Source: Calditrichota bacterium (lineage in GTDB: Bacteria > Zhuqueibacterota > Zhuqueibacteria > Zhuqueibacterales > Geothermadaptataceae). Taken from it: a stretch of 64,000 nucleotides of DNA. The stretch covers positions 1 through 64,000 of the forward strand of contig QQUE01000015.1 of assembly GCA_008501765.1 (NCBI GenBank), in the 5' to 3' direction. Position 1 is the stretch's first letter. Each line of letters begins with the position of its first letter. This document shows positions 18,754 to 29,683 of this stretch, piece after piece. A program made the position numbers and the translations under genes. The notes under the pieces were generated by a model. It was not told the origin of the DNA, made no database searches, and saw only the letters and a list, made by a program, of their open reading frames with translations.

Positions 18754-20931
18754 TCAGGAAATGCGCAGAAACAATTCATCCAGCACTTTTTTAGCCGCCA
18801 CCGGTAAAACTGTACCCGGGCCAAATATGGCGGATGCTCCATTTTTGCGTAAATAATCGTAATCCTGTGCCGGAATGACGCCACCAATGACCACCATAAT
18901 ATCTTCACGGTTGAGTTTTTTCAGCTCGGACACCAGCGCCGGCAACAGGGTTTTATGCCCAGCGGCAAGCGAGCTCATGCCGATGACATGCACGTCATTT
19001 TCCACCGCTTGCCGGGCTGTCTCCTCCGGCGTTTGAAAGAGAGCGCCAATATCGACATCAAATCCGAGATCAGCATAGGCTGTGGCCACAACTTTGGCGC
19101 CGCGATCATGGCCATCCTGCCCCATTTTTGCGATGAGAATACGTGGCCGCCTGCCTTCGATTTTCTCAAATTCTTTGGTTTTTTCAAGCACCATTTGAAT
19201 ATAGCTATCTTCCCCGAATGCGCTGCTGTAAACACCGCTAATCGTTCGAATCACGGCGCGATGACGGCCATAAACTTTGTTCATTGCATCCGAGATTTCG
19301 CCGAGAGAGGCTCTCGCCCGGGCCGCTTCTATCGATAATTGTAGCAAATTGCCATCTTTATTTTCAGCAGCCTGCGTCAAGGCGTTTAATGTTTGCTGAA
19401 CACGGGTCTCGTCACGATTGGCGCGCAATTTTTCCAGCCGTTTGAGCTGCGCTTCGCGCACAGCGCTATTGTCAATTTCAAGAATTTCGATCGGGTCTTC
19501 CTGTGCCAGCCGGTATTTATTCACGCCGACAATCGTCTCATGATCGCTATCGATGTGTGCTTGCCGCCGGGCTGCTGCTTCTTCGATACGCATTTTCGGA
19601 ATTCCCGTTTCGATGGCTTTTGCCATGCCGCCTAAAGATTCCACCTCGGCAATATGATTCCAGCCACGCTGCAGCAATTCATTCGTCAGAGATTCGACGT
19701 AATAGGAACCACCCCACGGATCGATGACCCGGCAAATGCCCGTCTCTTCCTGCAAAAATAATTGCGTATTTCGGGCAATTCGCGCTGAAAAATCCGTCGG
19801 CAACGCGATCGCTTCGTCCAACGAATTGGTGTGCAGCGATTGCGTGTGCCCAAGGGCCGCGGCCATGCCTTCGATGCAGGTTCGAGTGACATTATTGAAG
19901 GGATCCTGCTCGGTGAGCGACCAGCCGGAAGTCTGTGAGTGGGTGCGCAATGCCATCGACTTTGGATTTTTGGGATCAAATTGTTTAATCATTTTTGACC
20001 AAATGAGCCGGGCTGCGCGCATCTTTGCAATTTCCATAAAATAATTCATTCCCTGCGCCCAGAAAAAACTGAGACGCGGTGCAAATGCATCGACATCAAT
20101 TCCGGCGTTAATGCCGGTGCGCACGTATTCCAATCCATCGGCCAGCGTGTACGCCATTTCCAAATCAGCCGTTGCCCCGGCCTCCTGCATGTGGTAGCCG
20201 GAAATACTGATACTATTGAATTTGGGCATAAATTTCGAGGAGAACGAAAAAATATCCGCGATGATGCGCATACTTGGCCCCGGTGGATAAATGTAGGTAT
20301 TGCGCACCATGTATTCTTTTAAAATATCATTTTGGATGGTGCCGGCAAGCTGTTCCATGCTGACGCCCTGCTCCTCCGCCGTTGCGATATAAAATGCCAT
20401 GATTGGAAGTACAGCGCCATTCATCGTCATCGAGACGGATATTTGATCCAAAGGGATGCTGTCGAATAAAATTTGCATATCGAGGATGGAATCGATCGCC
20501 ACGCCGGCTTTGCCGACATCGCCGATAACACGCGGATGATCGGAATCATAACCACGGTGGGTCGCGAGATCGAAGGCCACAGAAAGGCCTTTTTGCCCGG
20601 CTGCCAGATTGCGGCGATAAAATGCGTTTGATTCTTCTGCCGTTGAAAATCCGGCGTATTGCCGCACCGTCCACGGCCGCATGACGTACATCGTTGCGTA
20701 GGGCCCGCGAAAAAACGGGGGAATTCCAGCGACATAATCGAGGTGATCGATTTTCTCATTATCCGCTTTCGTGTAAAGCGGTTTCACGGCGATTTGCTCG
20801 TTGGTCATCCAGTTCAATTTATCAAAATCCTGGGATACGATCTTGGCCGTTTTTTCGCGCCACTCCTTATCAGAACTGGGTTTATTTTTGAGATTGAGAT
20901 TTATTTTTGTGAAATCAGGGTGCTGGCTCAT
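18754..20931 (-). CDS. mutB: Methylmalonyl-CoA mutase large (catalytic) subunit
   Basis: Adenosylcobalamin-dependent mutase that interconverts methylmalonyl-CoA and succinyl-CoA. The 725 aa comprise the substrate-binding TIM barrel (about 40-560) and a C-terminal B12-binding domain. That domain carries the intact DxHxxG motif (Asp606, His608, Gly611 in [11 protein letters not shown]). The early pattern [19 protein letters not shown] is typical of the catalytic subunit. It overlaps the small-subunit gene by 4 nt and is followed by a strong terminator. No epimerase or MeaB-type chaperone gene is adjacent. The pathway role (propionate metabolism or succinate-propionate interconversion) is family knowledge. 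Confidence 0.96.
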   Translation of the reverse strand: MSQHPDFTKINLNLKNKPSSDKEWREKTAKIVSQDFDKLNWMTNEQIAVKPLYTKADNEKIDHLDYVAGIPPFFRGPYATMYVMRPWTVRQYAGFSTAEESNAFYRRNLAAGQKGLSVAFDLATHRGYDSDHPRVIGDVGKAGVAIDSILDMQILFDSIPLDQISVSMTMNGAVLPIMAFYIATAEEQGVSMEQLAGTIQNDILKEYMVRNTYIYPPGPSMRIIADIFSFSSKFMPKFNSISISGYHMQEAGATADLEMAYTLADGLEYVRTGINAGIDVDAFAPRLSFFWAQGMNYFMEIAKMRAARLIWSKMIKQFDPKNPKSMALRTHSQTSGWSLTEQDPFNNVTRTCIEGMAAALGHTQSLHTNSLDEAIALPTDFSARIARNTQLFLQEETGICRVIDPWGGSYYVESLTNELLQRGWNHIAEVESLGGMAKAIETGIPKMRIEEAAARRQAHIDSDHETIVGVNKYRLAQEDPIEILEIDNSAVREAQLKRLEKLRANRDETRVQQTLNALTQAAENKDGNLLQLSIEAARARASLGEISDAMNKVYGRHRAVIRTISGVYSSAFGEDSYIQMVLEKTKEFEKIEGRRPRILIAKMGQDGHDRGAKVVATAYADLGFDVDIGALFQTPEETARQAVENDVHVIGMSSLAAGHKTLLPALVSELKKLNREDIMVVIGGVIPAQDYDYLRKNGASAIFGPGTVLPVAAKKVLDELFLRIS

Positions 20932-23039
20932 TTCGTACCTCCCAACTTTTTCATCAGCCCGGACAGGATTTCATAGGCATTGGCGCGGATGTGAACGAAA
21001 TCATCGATTCCACTTTCTTTAAATTTTTCGATAAATTCGTTGGGGTATCCGGCTAAAAGTACGGTGACATCCGATCGTGTTTCTTTTAATTTTCCAACAA
21101 AATCAGGCACCAATTCCGGATAGGATTTATCCGTACTGCACAATACAACAATCGCAGCCTGTGATTCTACTGCAGCAGCAACAGCTTCTTCGGTGGAGGA
21201 GAAACCGGCCGGGCTAATCACCTCAAATCCGGCAATTTGAAAAAATCCTGCAGAAAAATCAGCGCGTGCTTTATGTTGTGCCACCGGTCCCATATTCGCC
21301 AGAAATACTTTCAGGGCAGCGCCACTTTTTGTTTTGTATTTCTCCATTGCCAAACGCAATTTTTCAAATGGCTCGGCCGTGCGATGAATTTCCAGTGGCA
21401 GAATGGAAATCCCGGATGATTTTTCATGCCGTGCCCGGGATAGCGAGCCAATCGTCGCGCCGCTCAAAACCGCCTCGATCAATTCGGCCATTTTCTCACT
21501 CGAACCACCTGCAACTGAAACTGATTTTTTTCGCCAGTCGCTCAGATATTTTGACCGTCCGGCACTGAACTTTTTCAGGTCGATTGGCCGTTTTTGCAAC
21601 TTTTCCTCAGTCATGTTCGCGTAAACGTTTGTGCCCACAGATTTGTCTTTTCGCATAGCCAGATTATTCCAGCGTGCAGCCGCAGTGGCCGCAGTTTCAG
21701 ACTGCGGGACATTCTTTTCCAGCGCTGCAAACATGCCGCCGTCTGCTTCAATTTTCTGAAACAATTCCCATGCTTTGCCGGCTAATTCATTTGTGAGATT
21801 TTCGATATACCACGAGCCGCCCGCCGGATCGACAACTCGATCGAAATGACTTTCTTTATCTAAAATAATCTGCGTATTGCGTGCGATACGGCGCGAAAAA
21901 TCATCGGCAGGGCGGATGACCTCATCAAACGGGCCGACATGCATGCTGTCAACCCCGCCCAAAACACCGGAAAACGCTTCGGTCGTCGTGCGCAGCATAT
22001 TCACATAAGGGTCGTAAATTGTTTTATTGAGTGAACCTGTTTTTGCATGAATGACGATTTTCTGTGCCTCCTCGCCCCCGCCAAAAGCAGCGACAACTTG
22101 CGACCATAAAAGTCGGGCCGCCCGCAGTTTGGAAACTTCCATAAAAAAATTGCTGCCAAGGGCAAAAGTAAAACACATTTTGGGGGCCACATCATCGACT
22201 GCTAAACCGCGGGTAGTCATTTCACGCAGGTACTGCACCCCGGTCGCCATGGCGAATGCCAACTCTTGCACTGCTGAGGCGCCGGCATTCAAATAAGCTG
22301 CAACATCAACACCGCAGGTCGCGATATTTTGTGCATTCGAAAGCGCCCATTTTGTGGCGTTGGCTAAATCATTCATCGCTGCGGAAAATGAAATTGGCAG
22401 CTTACCTGTCTCGGCTAATTCTGCTAACGGGTCCGCAGAAACACTGCCCTGCACTTGCTGCATATCCAAGCCATTTTTTTTGCATAATGCCGCCAGCATG
22501 GCACTCAAACCAAGCGACGAAACACCGCAAGATATGTGCAAAGGAATATTTTGCAGATCAACATTTTTAAGGGCTATTTCGAGGTCTTCAAGTGTGGAAA
22601 TCGCAACGCCATTTTGCCCTGCATCGCTGGATTCATCGGAATCCTGCCCGGCTTTGGTTGCTTTGTCAACAATCAAATTTACCGCTGTTTGCCCCGCCCG
22701 TAAATCTGCCAACAAGGCCCGGTTAAATTCCTGTGCTGCGGGATAGCGGATTTCTTGCGCAATTTCTCTATTTTTTTGCAAATATCCCAATGGACGCGTG
22801 CCGCGAACGTAGGGCGCCTCACCTGGTTTAGCCTGCAGATAATCGATTCCGGCCATATCTTCTTTGCGATACATCGGCTCGAGTGTGATTCCCTCGTACG
22901 TTTTCGTCGGCATGATTTTATCATAAGGCGCGCCTTTGAGCAGTTTTTCAACCGCCTGCCGCCACTCCTCATAACTTGGGAGATCAAAATCATCCAACAA
23001 GTTTATCGATTTGGGAAATTTATTTTTGTTTGGTTCCAT
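20928..23039 (-). CDS. mutA: Methylmalonyl-CoA mutase small subunit
   Basis: Non-catalytic partner of the heterodimeric mutase. It is homologous to the large subunit along its length, but the B12-lower-axial motif is degenerate: where DxHxxG is expected there is [13 protein letters not shown]. The start is placed at ATG 23039, which has GGAG 6 nt upstream; a frame from 23060 adds seven residues without a better site. It is the first gene of the two-gene operon. No cobalamin riboswitch was recognised upstream. Confidence 0.94.
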   Translation of the reverse strand: MEPNKNKFPKSINLLDDFDLPSYEEWRQAVEKLLKGAPYDKIMPTKTYEGITLEPMYRKEDMAGIDYLQAKPGEAPYVRGTRPLGYLQKNREIAQEIRYPAAQEFNRALLADLRAGQTAVNLIVDKATKAGQDSDESSDAGQNGVAISTLEDLEIALKNVDLQNIPLHISCGVSSLGLSAMLAALCKKNGLDMQQVQGSVSADPLAELAETGKLPISFSAAMNDLANATKWALSNAQNIATCGVDVAAYLNAGASAVQELAFAMATGVQYLREMTTRGLAVDDVAPKMCFTFALGSNFFMEVSKLRAARLLWSQVVAAFGGGEEAQKIVIHAKTGSLNKTIYDPYVNMLRTTTEAFSGVLGGVDSMHVGPFDEVIRPADDFSRRIARNTQIILDKESHFDRVVDPAGGSWYIENLTNELAGKAWELFQKIEADGGMFAALEKNVPQSETAATAAARWNNLAMRKDKSVGTNVYANMTEEKLQKRPIDLKKFSAGRSKYLSDWRKKSVSVAGGSSEKMAELIEAVLSGATIGSLSRARHEKSSGISILPLEIHRTAEPFEKLRLAMEKYKTKSGAALKVFLANMGPVAQHKARADFSAGFFQIAGFEVISPAGFSSTEEAVAAAVESQAAIVVLCSTDKSYPELVPDFVGKLKETRSDVTVLLAGYPNEFIEKFKESGIDDFVHIRANAYEILSGLMKKLGGTK

Positions 23040-23700
23040 ATATGACTCCGTTCGTAGCACAAAACTTGATTTATTTTACTGATAAAAGCGAGGCTTTAGT
23101 TAGTATTAAAAACCTCATGTTCAATTATTCAAACGCCAATCCTTAAAACAAGCCGTCAATATAAGTATTATCGGTAAACAGAACAATAGGAAATGCCGGT
23201 CTGACGATCAAACAAATTTTAAGTTTTTATAGTCAAATAGAGAATTAGTTGGCGCCGAGGACATTTGAAAAAAAGGAAAAATTGCCGAGTAAATTCTATT
23301 TCAAAATTATCAAGATATTGCATAAAATTTTTTATTGCCCGTGTTAAAGATAGCAAGCCAACGAATACAGGGAAAAATTGTTTAGGGATTTCCCGATTTA
23401 TTTTCTACCACATCGAATGTTTTGATTTTTACACTAAATACATTATTTTAAACGAAAGTGTCCACCAGAAAACACGCTATCTGTTATCATGAATGAAATG
23501 ATTTGGCTAAAGGGCATGTTTTTTAGTGTGCAGATTTATTAACTCGATTGCTCTCGAATAACCGCTCGGATGGACTTTTATTTATAAATTTTCATATCCC
23601 GTTGTGTATAATCCAATAAACATCATGCGTTGTAATCCTGAAGGAATCTTTATAAAGGTTTTTTGCACAGCGGGACAATTCATAGAACATATAAGCGAAC
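23040..23700. other. Divergent intergenic region, no gene recognised
   Basis: This AT-rich 660-bp spacer lies between the divergent mutase operon and the cupredoxin-like gene. A 75-codon plus-strand frame at 23265-23492 has unremarkable composition and no ribosome-binding site, and is not accepted. A perfect TATAAT (23607-23612) lies 88 nt before the cupredoxin start but lacks a good -35 element. No cobalamin riboswitch or repeat was seen. Confidence 0.4.
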
Positions 23701-24396
23701 ATGGATTTGAACCGTATGAGATTCTTGAATGAAATGATCCAAATACCTGTTTGTACTTTCATCTTTATCTGGGTATATGCAGTGAATGTGAGCGCCGGAG
23801 AGATAAAAGGCGTTGTGCTTTTCTCACCCCAATCCGTAAAAACACAAGCCAGGCAAACAATGCCACGCTACCCTCATGGTAAATCCCGGGAGTTGCCAAT
23901 GCATGGAATCGGGAATACCACACAAGCTGTTGTTTATATTACTGGAAAATTTCCTGATAGCACGTTTTCAACTCCCGATACCCAACCCATAATGGACCAA
24001 AGAGATGAACAGTTCATACCCTATATTTTGCCGGTGCTCGCAGGCACGACAGTCAATTTTCCAAATAACGACCGAGTTTACCATAATATTTTTTCATTCT
24101 CAAAAGCCAAAACGTTCGATTTGGGGAAATATCCAACAAAGACATCAAAAAAAGTAAAATTTGATCAAACAGGGGTGGTTAAAGTTTATTGCGAGATTCA
24201 TGCCCATATGAATGCCTTCATCCTCGTCTTGCCAAATCCATATTATTCAGTTGTGAATCAGGATGGAAAATTCAGCATCCCAGATGTCCCAGCGGGTACA
24301 TATCAACTCAAAATTTTTACAGGGCGGGGTACTGAAAGTGAGAAAAAAATTATCGTAAACGACAACAGGACAACGCTTGTTGAATTTTCCTTATAG
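23701..24396 (+). CDS. Cupredoxin-like periplasmic protein with C-terminal carboxypeptidase-regulatory-like domain
   Basis: A 231-aa exported protein (hydrophobic segment about residues 15-33) with a plastocyanin-like fold. The putative type 1 copper ligands are His in DRVYHNIFSF and the cluster VYCEIHAHM (Cys, His, Met), an arrangement seen in methylamine-utilisation (MauL-like) and related cupredoxins. Residues about 180-231 form a beta-sandwich (PDVPAGTYQLKIFTGRG) of the carboxypeptidase regulatory type. It starts a co-directional block; the porin-like gene follows 9 nt later. A copper electron-transfer or copper-sensing role is inferred. Confidence 0.75.
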   Translation: MDLNRMRFLNEMIQIPVCTFIFIWVYAVNVSAGEIKGVVLFSPQSVKTQARQTMPRYPHGKSRELPMHGIGNTTQAVVYITGKFPDSTFSTPDTQPIMDQRDEQFIPYILPVLAGTTVNFPNNDRVYHNIFSFSKAKTFDLGKYPTKTSKKVKFDQTGVVKVYCEIHAHMNAFILVLPNPYYSVVNQDGKFSIPDVPAGTYQLKIFTGRGTESEKKIIVNDNRTTLVEFSL

Positions 24397-24405
24397 GAGT
24401 GCTGC

Positions 24406-25530
24406 ATGAAATTGAAGCTACTTTTTCTCATATTATTTTATTTAGCCTTGCATGCATACGCTTCCGCACAAATGAATACAAGCGGGCGCATGGAGTTGGT
24501 GTTTGTTGACGCGCAGAATGGAAGCCAGGGAGAACCGTCTCAGAATATTCCCAACAAAGGCTATCCCGGTTTTATATGGCAGCTTCGTTTGTATTTGGAT
24601 ATGCCTGTTTCAGAACGCTCAACCATATTTAGTGATCTTCGCCTTCGTTCCGATGGGTTAAATGTTGATTTCGCTGCCATACGGCTTTATTTAAATGCCG
24701 CAAAAACAATCGTTCTGCAGGCCGGTGTGCTCGGAACACCAATTGGCAATGTTACTGCCCGCCGGTCGTCAAAATTTAATCCCCTCATCCATCTACCAAT
24801 CATGTACGATTATCGAACCTCACTTCCGGCACGTCCGATTGCTGATGAAGCAGAATTTCTCGCAAACAGGGGGACCGGCTCCGGCCTGCGAATTTTAAAC
24901 CTGGGCGTCTACAGTCCCGGTGTTGAACTGCGCGGCACGCTTGCTGAGGTATTTGACTTTAGTTTCGCTTTATTCAACAGCGCCCCTTCGAGTTTAAAAT
25001 GGAAAAATGAAACTGAGCGGTTGAACTTTACGCAAAGGATAGGTGTAAGACCCCTTCTCGGATTAAATATCGGATTTTCCATAAGCAACGGACCTTATTT
25101 GGGGCAGGAAATCATTGCCATGCTGCCGCCAGAGAAAGATTTAAGCAGCTATTTGCAAACGCTTTATGATTTTGACTTTTCTTTTGAGCGGGGCCATCTG
25201 TCCATTTTCGCCGAAGGAGTCATCAACAAATGGGAAAATCCTGTTCATCCGGATGCACTAAAAGTTTCTGCTTATTATCTGGAAACCAAGTATAAATTTT
25301 TACCTCATTATTTCGCGGCTTTGCGAATCGGACATTTATTATTTGAAAAGATAGATTTTCAAAATAGCAAAAGTGTTCGATGGGACGACAACATTCAACG
25401 ATTTGAAATTGGCCTGGGCTATTATGTCGCCCGGGAAACGTTAGCAAAGCTGGTCTACCAAAAAAACAACACCAGCAGAATCGATATCAAGGACGACTAC
25501 ATTGCTGTGCAACTTTCTTCTGGATTTTAA
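24406..25530 (+). CDS. Outer-membrane beta-barrel protein (porin-like)
   Basis: A 374-aa product with a clear signal peptide (MKLKLLFLILFYLALHAYASA). Alternating amphipathic strands run to the C-terminus, which ends in aromatic/hydrophobic Phe (IAVQLSSGF), as in outer-membrane barrels. GGAG lies 8 nt before the ATG. No specific substrate can be assigned. It is sandwiched between the cupredoxin-like gene and the sensor kinase, whose start overlaps its stop codon by one base, so all are probably one transcript. Confidence 0.7.
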   Translation: MKLKLLFLILFYLALHAYASAQMNTSGRMELVFVDAQNGSQGEPSQNIPNKGYPGFIWQLRLYLDMPVSERSTIFSDLRLRSDGLNVDFAAIRLYLNAAKTIVLQAGVLGTPIGNVTARRSSKFNPLIHLPIMYDYRTSLPARPIADEAEFLANRGTGSGLRILNLGVYSPGVELRGTLAEVFDFSFALFNSAPSSLKWKNETERLNFTQRIGVRPLLGLNIGFSISNGPYLGQEIIAMLPPEKDLSSYLQTLYDFDFSFERGHLSIFAEGVINKWENPVHPDALKVSAYYLETKYKFLPHYFAALRIGHLLFEKIDFQNSKSVRWDDNIQRFEIGLGYYVARETLAKLVYQKNNTSRIDIKDDYIAVQLSSGF

Positions 25531-27317
25531 TGAACTATTTGCGTCTAAATTTTCGTAACAGGATTTTTTCTCACTTCGCCGGTTTAATATTTTTTGCAAT
25601 CATACTTATTATCTGGGCCGTCAGCACACAAGTTAAGCATAAAATGAAAACAACCCTCAATGCGGAGCTCCATAATACAAATACTATTTTACATGAATAT
25701 CTCCAGGCGAGACTTGATTTATTGCAAGCCAAAGGCACTTTATTGGCCGAAGAACCACGCTTAAAAGCAGCAGTCGATACAAACGATCCGCTGACGGTTA
25801 AAAGGGAAGCCGAAAAACTGCTTTCCCTGATAGAAAGTGATTTTCTTCTGGTGACGAATCATAAAAATGAAATACTGGCTCAACTGGGAAATTTACGCAT
25901 TGCACAGAACAGCATCGAAAACATTGCATCGATCAAAAATGCCATCAGCTTTCAGCAAACCAGTGCAATGACTATCTTGGACGCGCAGGTTTTTCAAATC
26001 ATCTCGACACCGATTACAATCAAAAATCAATTTGGTGAACTTGTGATTTTGGGGACTGCATCGATTGGTTTCAAAATTGACGTTGTATTTTTAGATCAAT
26101 TGCGTGAGCTCACTGGTTGTCAAATTGGCTTCGTGAATAAAACCGGGAACGATGTTTCAAACCAGGCTTTTTTTTCTTTCCAGCCCGAAAAGTTAGAACT
26201 ACTGCAATCACAAAAAAACATAGAATTATTAATGCAATGCGCCATTGGTGGGCAGGATATCCGGGAAGTTCAAATGGGAGATGAAAAATACCTCCTATTA
26301 TCCACGCAATTCAATAAAAATACCGGAAATTCACTTCTATTGCTGTTAAAATCATTAAATGAGGCCATGCAACCCATTCTCAAACCGACGTTAAATATGC
26401 TACTGACAATCGGTGTGATCGCCATTCTCATATCGCTTGTGCTGAGCTATTTTCTGGCCTACGGGGTTACAAAACCGGTGAGTAAACTGGCGCTTGCCAT
26501 CAACCGGGTCAGTACTGGCGATCTGGAAAGTTCGATCCCGGTAGAGGGTTATGATGAGGTTGCGCATCTGGCGCAAAGCTTTGAACAGATGCGGCTTTCT
26601 CTGAAAAAAAATATTGAAGAGCTGGAAAGAACTTTTACTCAATTGGTGCAATCTGAGAAACTGGCCACCACTGGCCGGCTAATGGCCCAACTTTCACACG
26701 AGATCAATAATCCCGTGCACAACATCCGCAGCGCACTGGAATCAGCTCTAAAAAAACCAAGGGATGCAGAAAGTGCTGCTACCCTGATCGAAATCGCCCA
26801 TGAAGAAATCCTGCGCCTGTCGAAGCTGCTGCGCCAAACGCTGGATTTTTACCGCCCGGGATCAGTAGAGCGGGTGGCCCTCGATGTTAATAAAGTGATC
26901 GAAGAGTTGATAGCCGTTTCGGAAAAGAATTTTGCCAAAAGCGGAATCAAAATTCGCAGCCGCTTGCAACCGGATTTGTGCAAAGTCATCGCCAATCGCG
27001 ACCAGCTTAAACAAGTTTTTTTAAATATCATGCTCAACGCCAAAGAAGCCGTGGCAGGGACGGGAGAAATTTTCATTGCAACCACAAACTTGAATAAGTC
27101 TATTCGCATTGAAATTGAAGACACCGGTGGTGGCATCGAACCGGAGTTACAGCATAAAATTTTCGATGCTTTCGTCACCACAAAATCAAAGGTAACCGGA
27201 GTAGGATTGGGACTTTCCGTGAGTTATGAAATTATCCAGCAACATAAAGGGGATATTCGGGTCGAGAGCACGATAGGCGAAGGCACACGATTTATAATTG
27301 AATTACCCGCAGAGTAA
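25530..27317 (+). CDS. Membrane sensor histidine kinase (Cache-like sensor, HAMP, HisKA, HATPase)
   Basis: A 595-aa inner-membrane kinase. Transmembrane helix 1 spans about residues 12-32. A periplasmic sensor of about 250 aa with Cache-like features follows (coiled N-terminal helix, then SDFLLVTNHKNEILAQLGN). Helix 2 is at about 288-310, followed by HAMP (KPVSKLALAINRVSTGDLE). The HisKA phospho-acceptor is His390 (QLSHEINNP), and the ATPase domain has the N box (NIMLNAKEAV), G1 (EDTGGGIEP) and G2 (GVGLGLSV) boxes. All catalytic motifs are intact. It lies 11 nt upstream of an NtrC-type regulator, its evident partner. Confidence 0.93.
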   Translation: MNYLRLNFRNRIFSHFAGLIFFAIILIIWAVSTQVKHKMKTTLNAELHNTNTILHEYLQARLDLLQAKGTLLAEEPRLKAAVDTNDPLTVKREAEKLLSLIESDFLLVTNHKNEILAQLGNLRIAQNSIENIASIKNAISFQQTSAMTILDAQVFQIISTPITIKNQFGELVILGTASIGFKIDVVFLDQLRELTGCQIGFVNKTGNDVSNQAFFSFQPEKLELLQSQKNIELLMQCAIGGQDIREVQMGDEKYLLLSTQFNKNTGNSLLLLLKSLNEAMQPILKPTLNMLLTIGVIAILISLVLSYFLAYGVTKPVSKLALAINRVSTGDLESSIPVEGYDEVAHLAQSFEQMRLSLKKNIEELERTFTQLVQSEKLATTGRLMAQLSHEINNPVHNIRSALESALKKPRDAESAATLIEIAHEEILRLSKLLRQTLDFYRPGSVERVALDVNKVIEELIAVSEKNFAKSGIKIRSRLQPDLCKVIANRDQLKQVFLNIMLNAKEAVAGTGEIFIATTNLNKSIRIEIEDTGGGIEPELQHKIFDAFVTTKSKVTGVGLGLSVSYEIIQQHKGDIRVESTIGEGTRFIIELPAE

Positions 27318-27328
27318 AGGTAAATTTA

Positions 27329-28675
27329 ATGCAAAATAAAACGAAAATTCTCATCATAGATGACGATAAAGCATTCCGCGTTGTCACACAATCGTTATTG
27401 GAAGATGAGGGATTTTCAGTAGAAACTGTCGCAGACGCAGACAGCGGTTTAAACTCCGTAAAAGAAAAAACATATGATTTAATCCTCTCCGACCTGATGA
27501 TGGAAGGCAAAACCGGCATTCAGTTTTTGCAGGAAATAAAACAATGGAATCCCCAAATCCCTGTCATAATGGTCACGGGATACGGTTCCATCCAAACGGC
27601 TGTTGAAGCCATGAAGCTTGGCGCTGAGGATTATCTGACCAAGCCCAGCGGCAATGATGAGCTGATTCTCAAAATCAATCGGGTGCTGGAAAAAAAACAG
27701 AATTTGGAAGAGTTGGAACGGCTGCGAACAGAAGTGACAGAGCGTTATGAATTTAGCAAAATAATCGGTAAAAGCCGCGCTATGCAGGAGGTATTTTCGC
27801 TTATTGAGTTGGTCGCAGATACCGATTCTACCGTAATCATTCGCGGCGAGACCGGAACAGGCAAAGAACTGGTGGCCAAAGCAATCCACTACAACAGCCC
27901 GCGCCGGGAAAAACCATTCGTAACGGTAAACTGTGCCGCTTTGCCGGACAATCTGCTGGAGAGCGAATTATTCGGCCATGAAAAAGGCGCCTTTACCGGA
28001 GCAATTCGACAGAAACAGGGGCGTTTCGAAAAGGCGAACGGCGGCACATTATTTTTGGATGAATTGGGCGATATCCCACCGGCAGCGCAGGTAAAATTAT
28101 TGCGTGTTTTGCAGGAGCGAACTTTCGAACGCGTTGGTGGGGATGAAACAATTCATACTGATATTCGCCTGATTTCGGCCACCAATAAAAATCTGGAACA
28201 GGAAATCCGAGAGAGCAATTTTCGCGAGGATTTATATTTCCGTATCAACGTCATGCCTGTCACGCTTCCTCCGCTGCGGGATAGGAAAGAAGATATCCCG
28301 CTGTTGGTCTCCCATTTTTCCCAACACTTCAATAAACGAAGCGCAAAAAAGGATTTTTTTGCCTCTGAATTGGCGATGAATCGTTTAATTCACTACCACT
28401 GGCCCGGCAATGTGCGCGAGTTGCAAAATGTTATCGAGCGAGCTGTGATTCTGAGCAAAGGAACAACGATCGAGGTCGAGCATCTTCATTTCACAGACCA
28501 GCAGGAAGTCTTACAGTTACTGCAATCATCAAAAGGGCAAAATCTTTCTGAGCAGGCGGTTGCAGAACTCTATGCACGGCTCATACTCAATAAATTCGAC
28601 GGCAACAAAAAGGCAACATGTGCGGCATTGGGGATAAATTTCAAAACCCTGCAAAAACGATTGGGGGAGCAATAA
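27329..28675 (+). CDS. NtrC-family sigma-54-dependent response regulator
   Basis: A 448-aa regulator with a receiver domain (Asp55 in LILSDLMMEG), an AAA+ domain and a C-terminal Fis-type helix-turn-helix (NKKATCAALGINFKTLQKRL). The AAA+ domain has Walker A GETGTGKE at 173-180 and the sigma-54 contact loop GAFTGA at 220-225. It should activate sigma-54 promoters when phosphorylated by the adjacent kinase. By eye no convincing -24/-12 site (GG-N10-GC) was found in the neighbouring spacers, so its targets remain open. Confidence 0.95.
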   Translation: MQNKTKILIIDDDKAFRVVTQSLLEDEGFSVETVADADSGLNSVKEKTYDLILSDLMMEGKTGIQFLQEIKQWNPQIPVIMVTGYGSIQTAVEAMKLGAEDYLTKPSGNDELILKINRVLEKKQNLEELERLRTEVTERYEFSKIIGKSRAMQEVFSLIELVADTDSTVIIRGETGTGKELVAKAIHYNSPRREKPFVTVNCAALPDNLLESELFGHEKGAFTGAIRQKQGRFEKANGGTLFLDELGDIPPAAQVKLLRVLQERTFERVGGDETIHTDIRLISATNKNLEQEIRESNFREDLYFRINVMPVTLPPLRDRKEDIPLLVSHFSQHFNKRSAKKDFFASELAMNRLIHYHWPGNVRELQNVIERAVILSKGTTIEVEHLHFTDQQEVLQLLQSSKGQNLSEQAVAELYARLILNKFDGNKKATCAALGINFKTLQKRLGEQ

Positions 28676-29200
28676 GCTTCGGTATTTTTGTAAATGGATG
28701 CTGCAGGCTGGGATGTTTTTCCATTTATTGCACACATCCAATTTGATCCACCTGACCTGCCCCGTTTTCTTAACACGGAAGATCGCCGACCTCTTTGGAT
28801 TAGAAAAATTCCCATCTCATTTATCTGCAAATTGTAAAAAATCCAACTCCTGCCTTTAATACCTCTTCTGTTCAATCCATCTAACCAATTAATTACAAAA
28901 CAGTTAATCCGTTTTTAATTATGGTTTCAATTTATGGTATGGCTGTTGTATTCCATTGGTCAAATGTATGGCGGTGAAAATCCGGCTGCTGATGGGATGA
29001 TTTATAATCGGATTGAATTACTAACGCAGAGTGGCTCAATCTACTTTTATAAACTAAGTTGCGTATTACATCTTCCTGAAACTCCCCATGAAGGGAGACT
29101 GATTTGCATACCATTGAAATCAATCCGAAGGATGTTTAACGCATCAAAAGTTGATATTGAGCAATTTATGAAAAAACCAGACGGATTAAGTGGATCGAAA
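28676..29200. other. Intergenic region upstream of the haem lipoprotein
   Basis: The plus-strand frame of the lipoprotein extends back to 28934, but this upstream part encodes no signal peptide or family-like sequence and is treated as untranslated. No terminator, repeat or RNA gene is seen. It probably contains the promoter for the four downstream genes. Confidence 0.4.
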
Positions 29201-29653
29201 ATGACAGAGAAAATGATGAGTTCTAAAAAATACAATAACACAATTGTGGCAGCTTTGATAGTTCTGAACATATTGCTTTTATCCTGTGATACAGAAACAA
29301 GCCTCGAACCGGCCAAAGATGATTCTACAAGGCTCAAGGCGGAATTCAGTTCGATTCAAACAAGTATTTTTCAGAACCGGTGCGCAACCTCGGGTTGTCA
29401 CAGTTCGCAAACTAAAAGTGCTAATCTGGATTTGAGCGCGGCCAATGCTTACAGCAATCTTGTGGGTGTGCAGGCCTTACTGAGCACACAAGGCTTTAAG
29501 AGAGTGGAGCCGGGAAACAGTGAATCCAGTTTTCTGATAAAAGTATTGAATGGCAGCGATCCGACGCAAATGCCGTTGAACCGCGCCCCACTGGATGCGG
29601 CGAGCATTGCTATCATTGCGCAGTGGATCGATGCGGGTGCGAAAAACAATTAA
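29201..29653 (+). CDS. c-type cytochrome-like lipoprotein with CxxxxCH motif
   Basis: An exported lipoprotein of about 150 aa. The N-terminal hydrophobic segment ends in the lipobox LLLSC. A haem-binding-like motif CATSGCH (four residues between the cysteines) follows, and near the C-terminus there is a Met in QMPLNRAPLD that could be the sixth haem ligand, then IIAQWIDAGA, typical of small cytochrome c domains. ATGs at 29213 and 29216 are alternative starts and give a more compact signal peptide. It heads a block with the five-repeat protein, the YceI protein and the DUF5777-like barrel. Confidence 0.75.
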   Translation: MTEKMMSSKKYNNTIVAALIVLNILLLSCDTETSLEPAKDDSTRLKAEFSSIQTSIFQNRCATSGCHSSQTKSANLDLSAANAYSNLVGVQALLSTQGFKRVEPGNSESSFLIKVLNGSDPTQMPLNRAPLDAASIAIIAQWIDAGAKNN

Positions 29654-29683
29654 CAAACATATATTAACTAACTGGAGAGAATT

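Noticed and set aside
23040-23264. Cobalamin riboswitch before the B12-dependent mutase operon
   Set aside because: The B12-box-like conserved segments were not found by eye, and such riboswitches usually precede synthesis or transport genes.
23265-23492. 75-codon plus-strand frame in the mutA-cupredoxin spacer
   Set aside because: No ribosome-binding site, no family pattern and low-complexity AT-driven composition; treated as non-coding.
28676-29200. Sigma-54 promoter for the genes after the NtrC regulator
   Set aside because: GG-N10-GC spacing was not met; the nearest candidate near 28940 has GG-N10-GT, and others have wrong spacing.
28934-29200. N-terminal extension of the haem lipoprotein
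   Set aside because: It would bury the lipoprotein signal peptide 110 residues inside the protein; starts at 29201-29216 are consistent with export.
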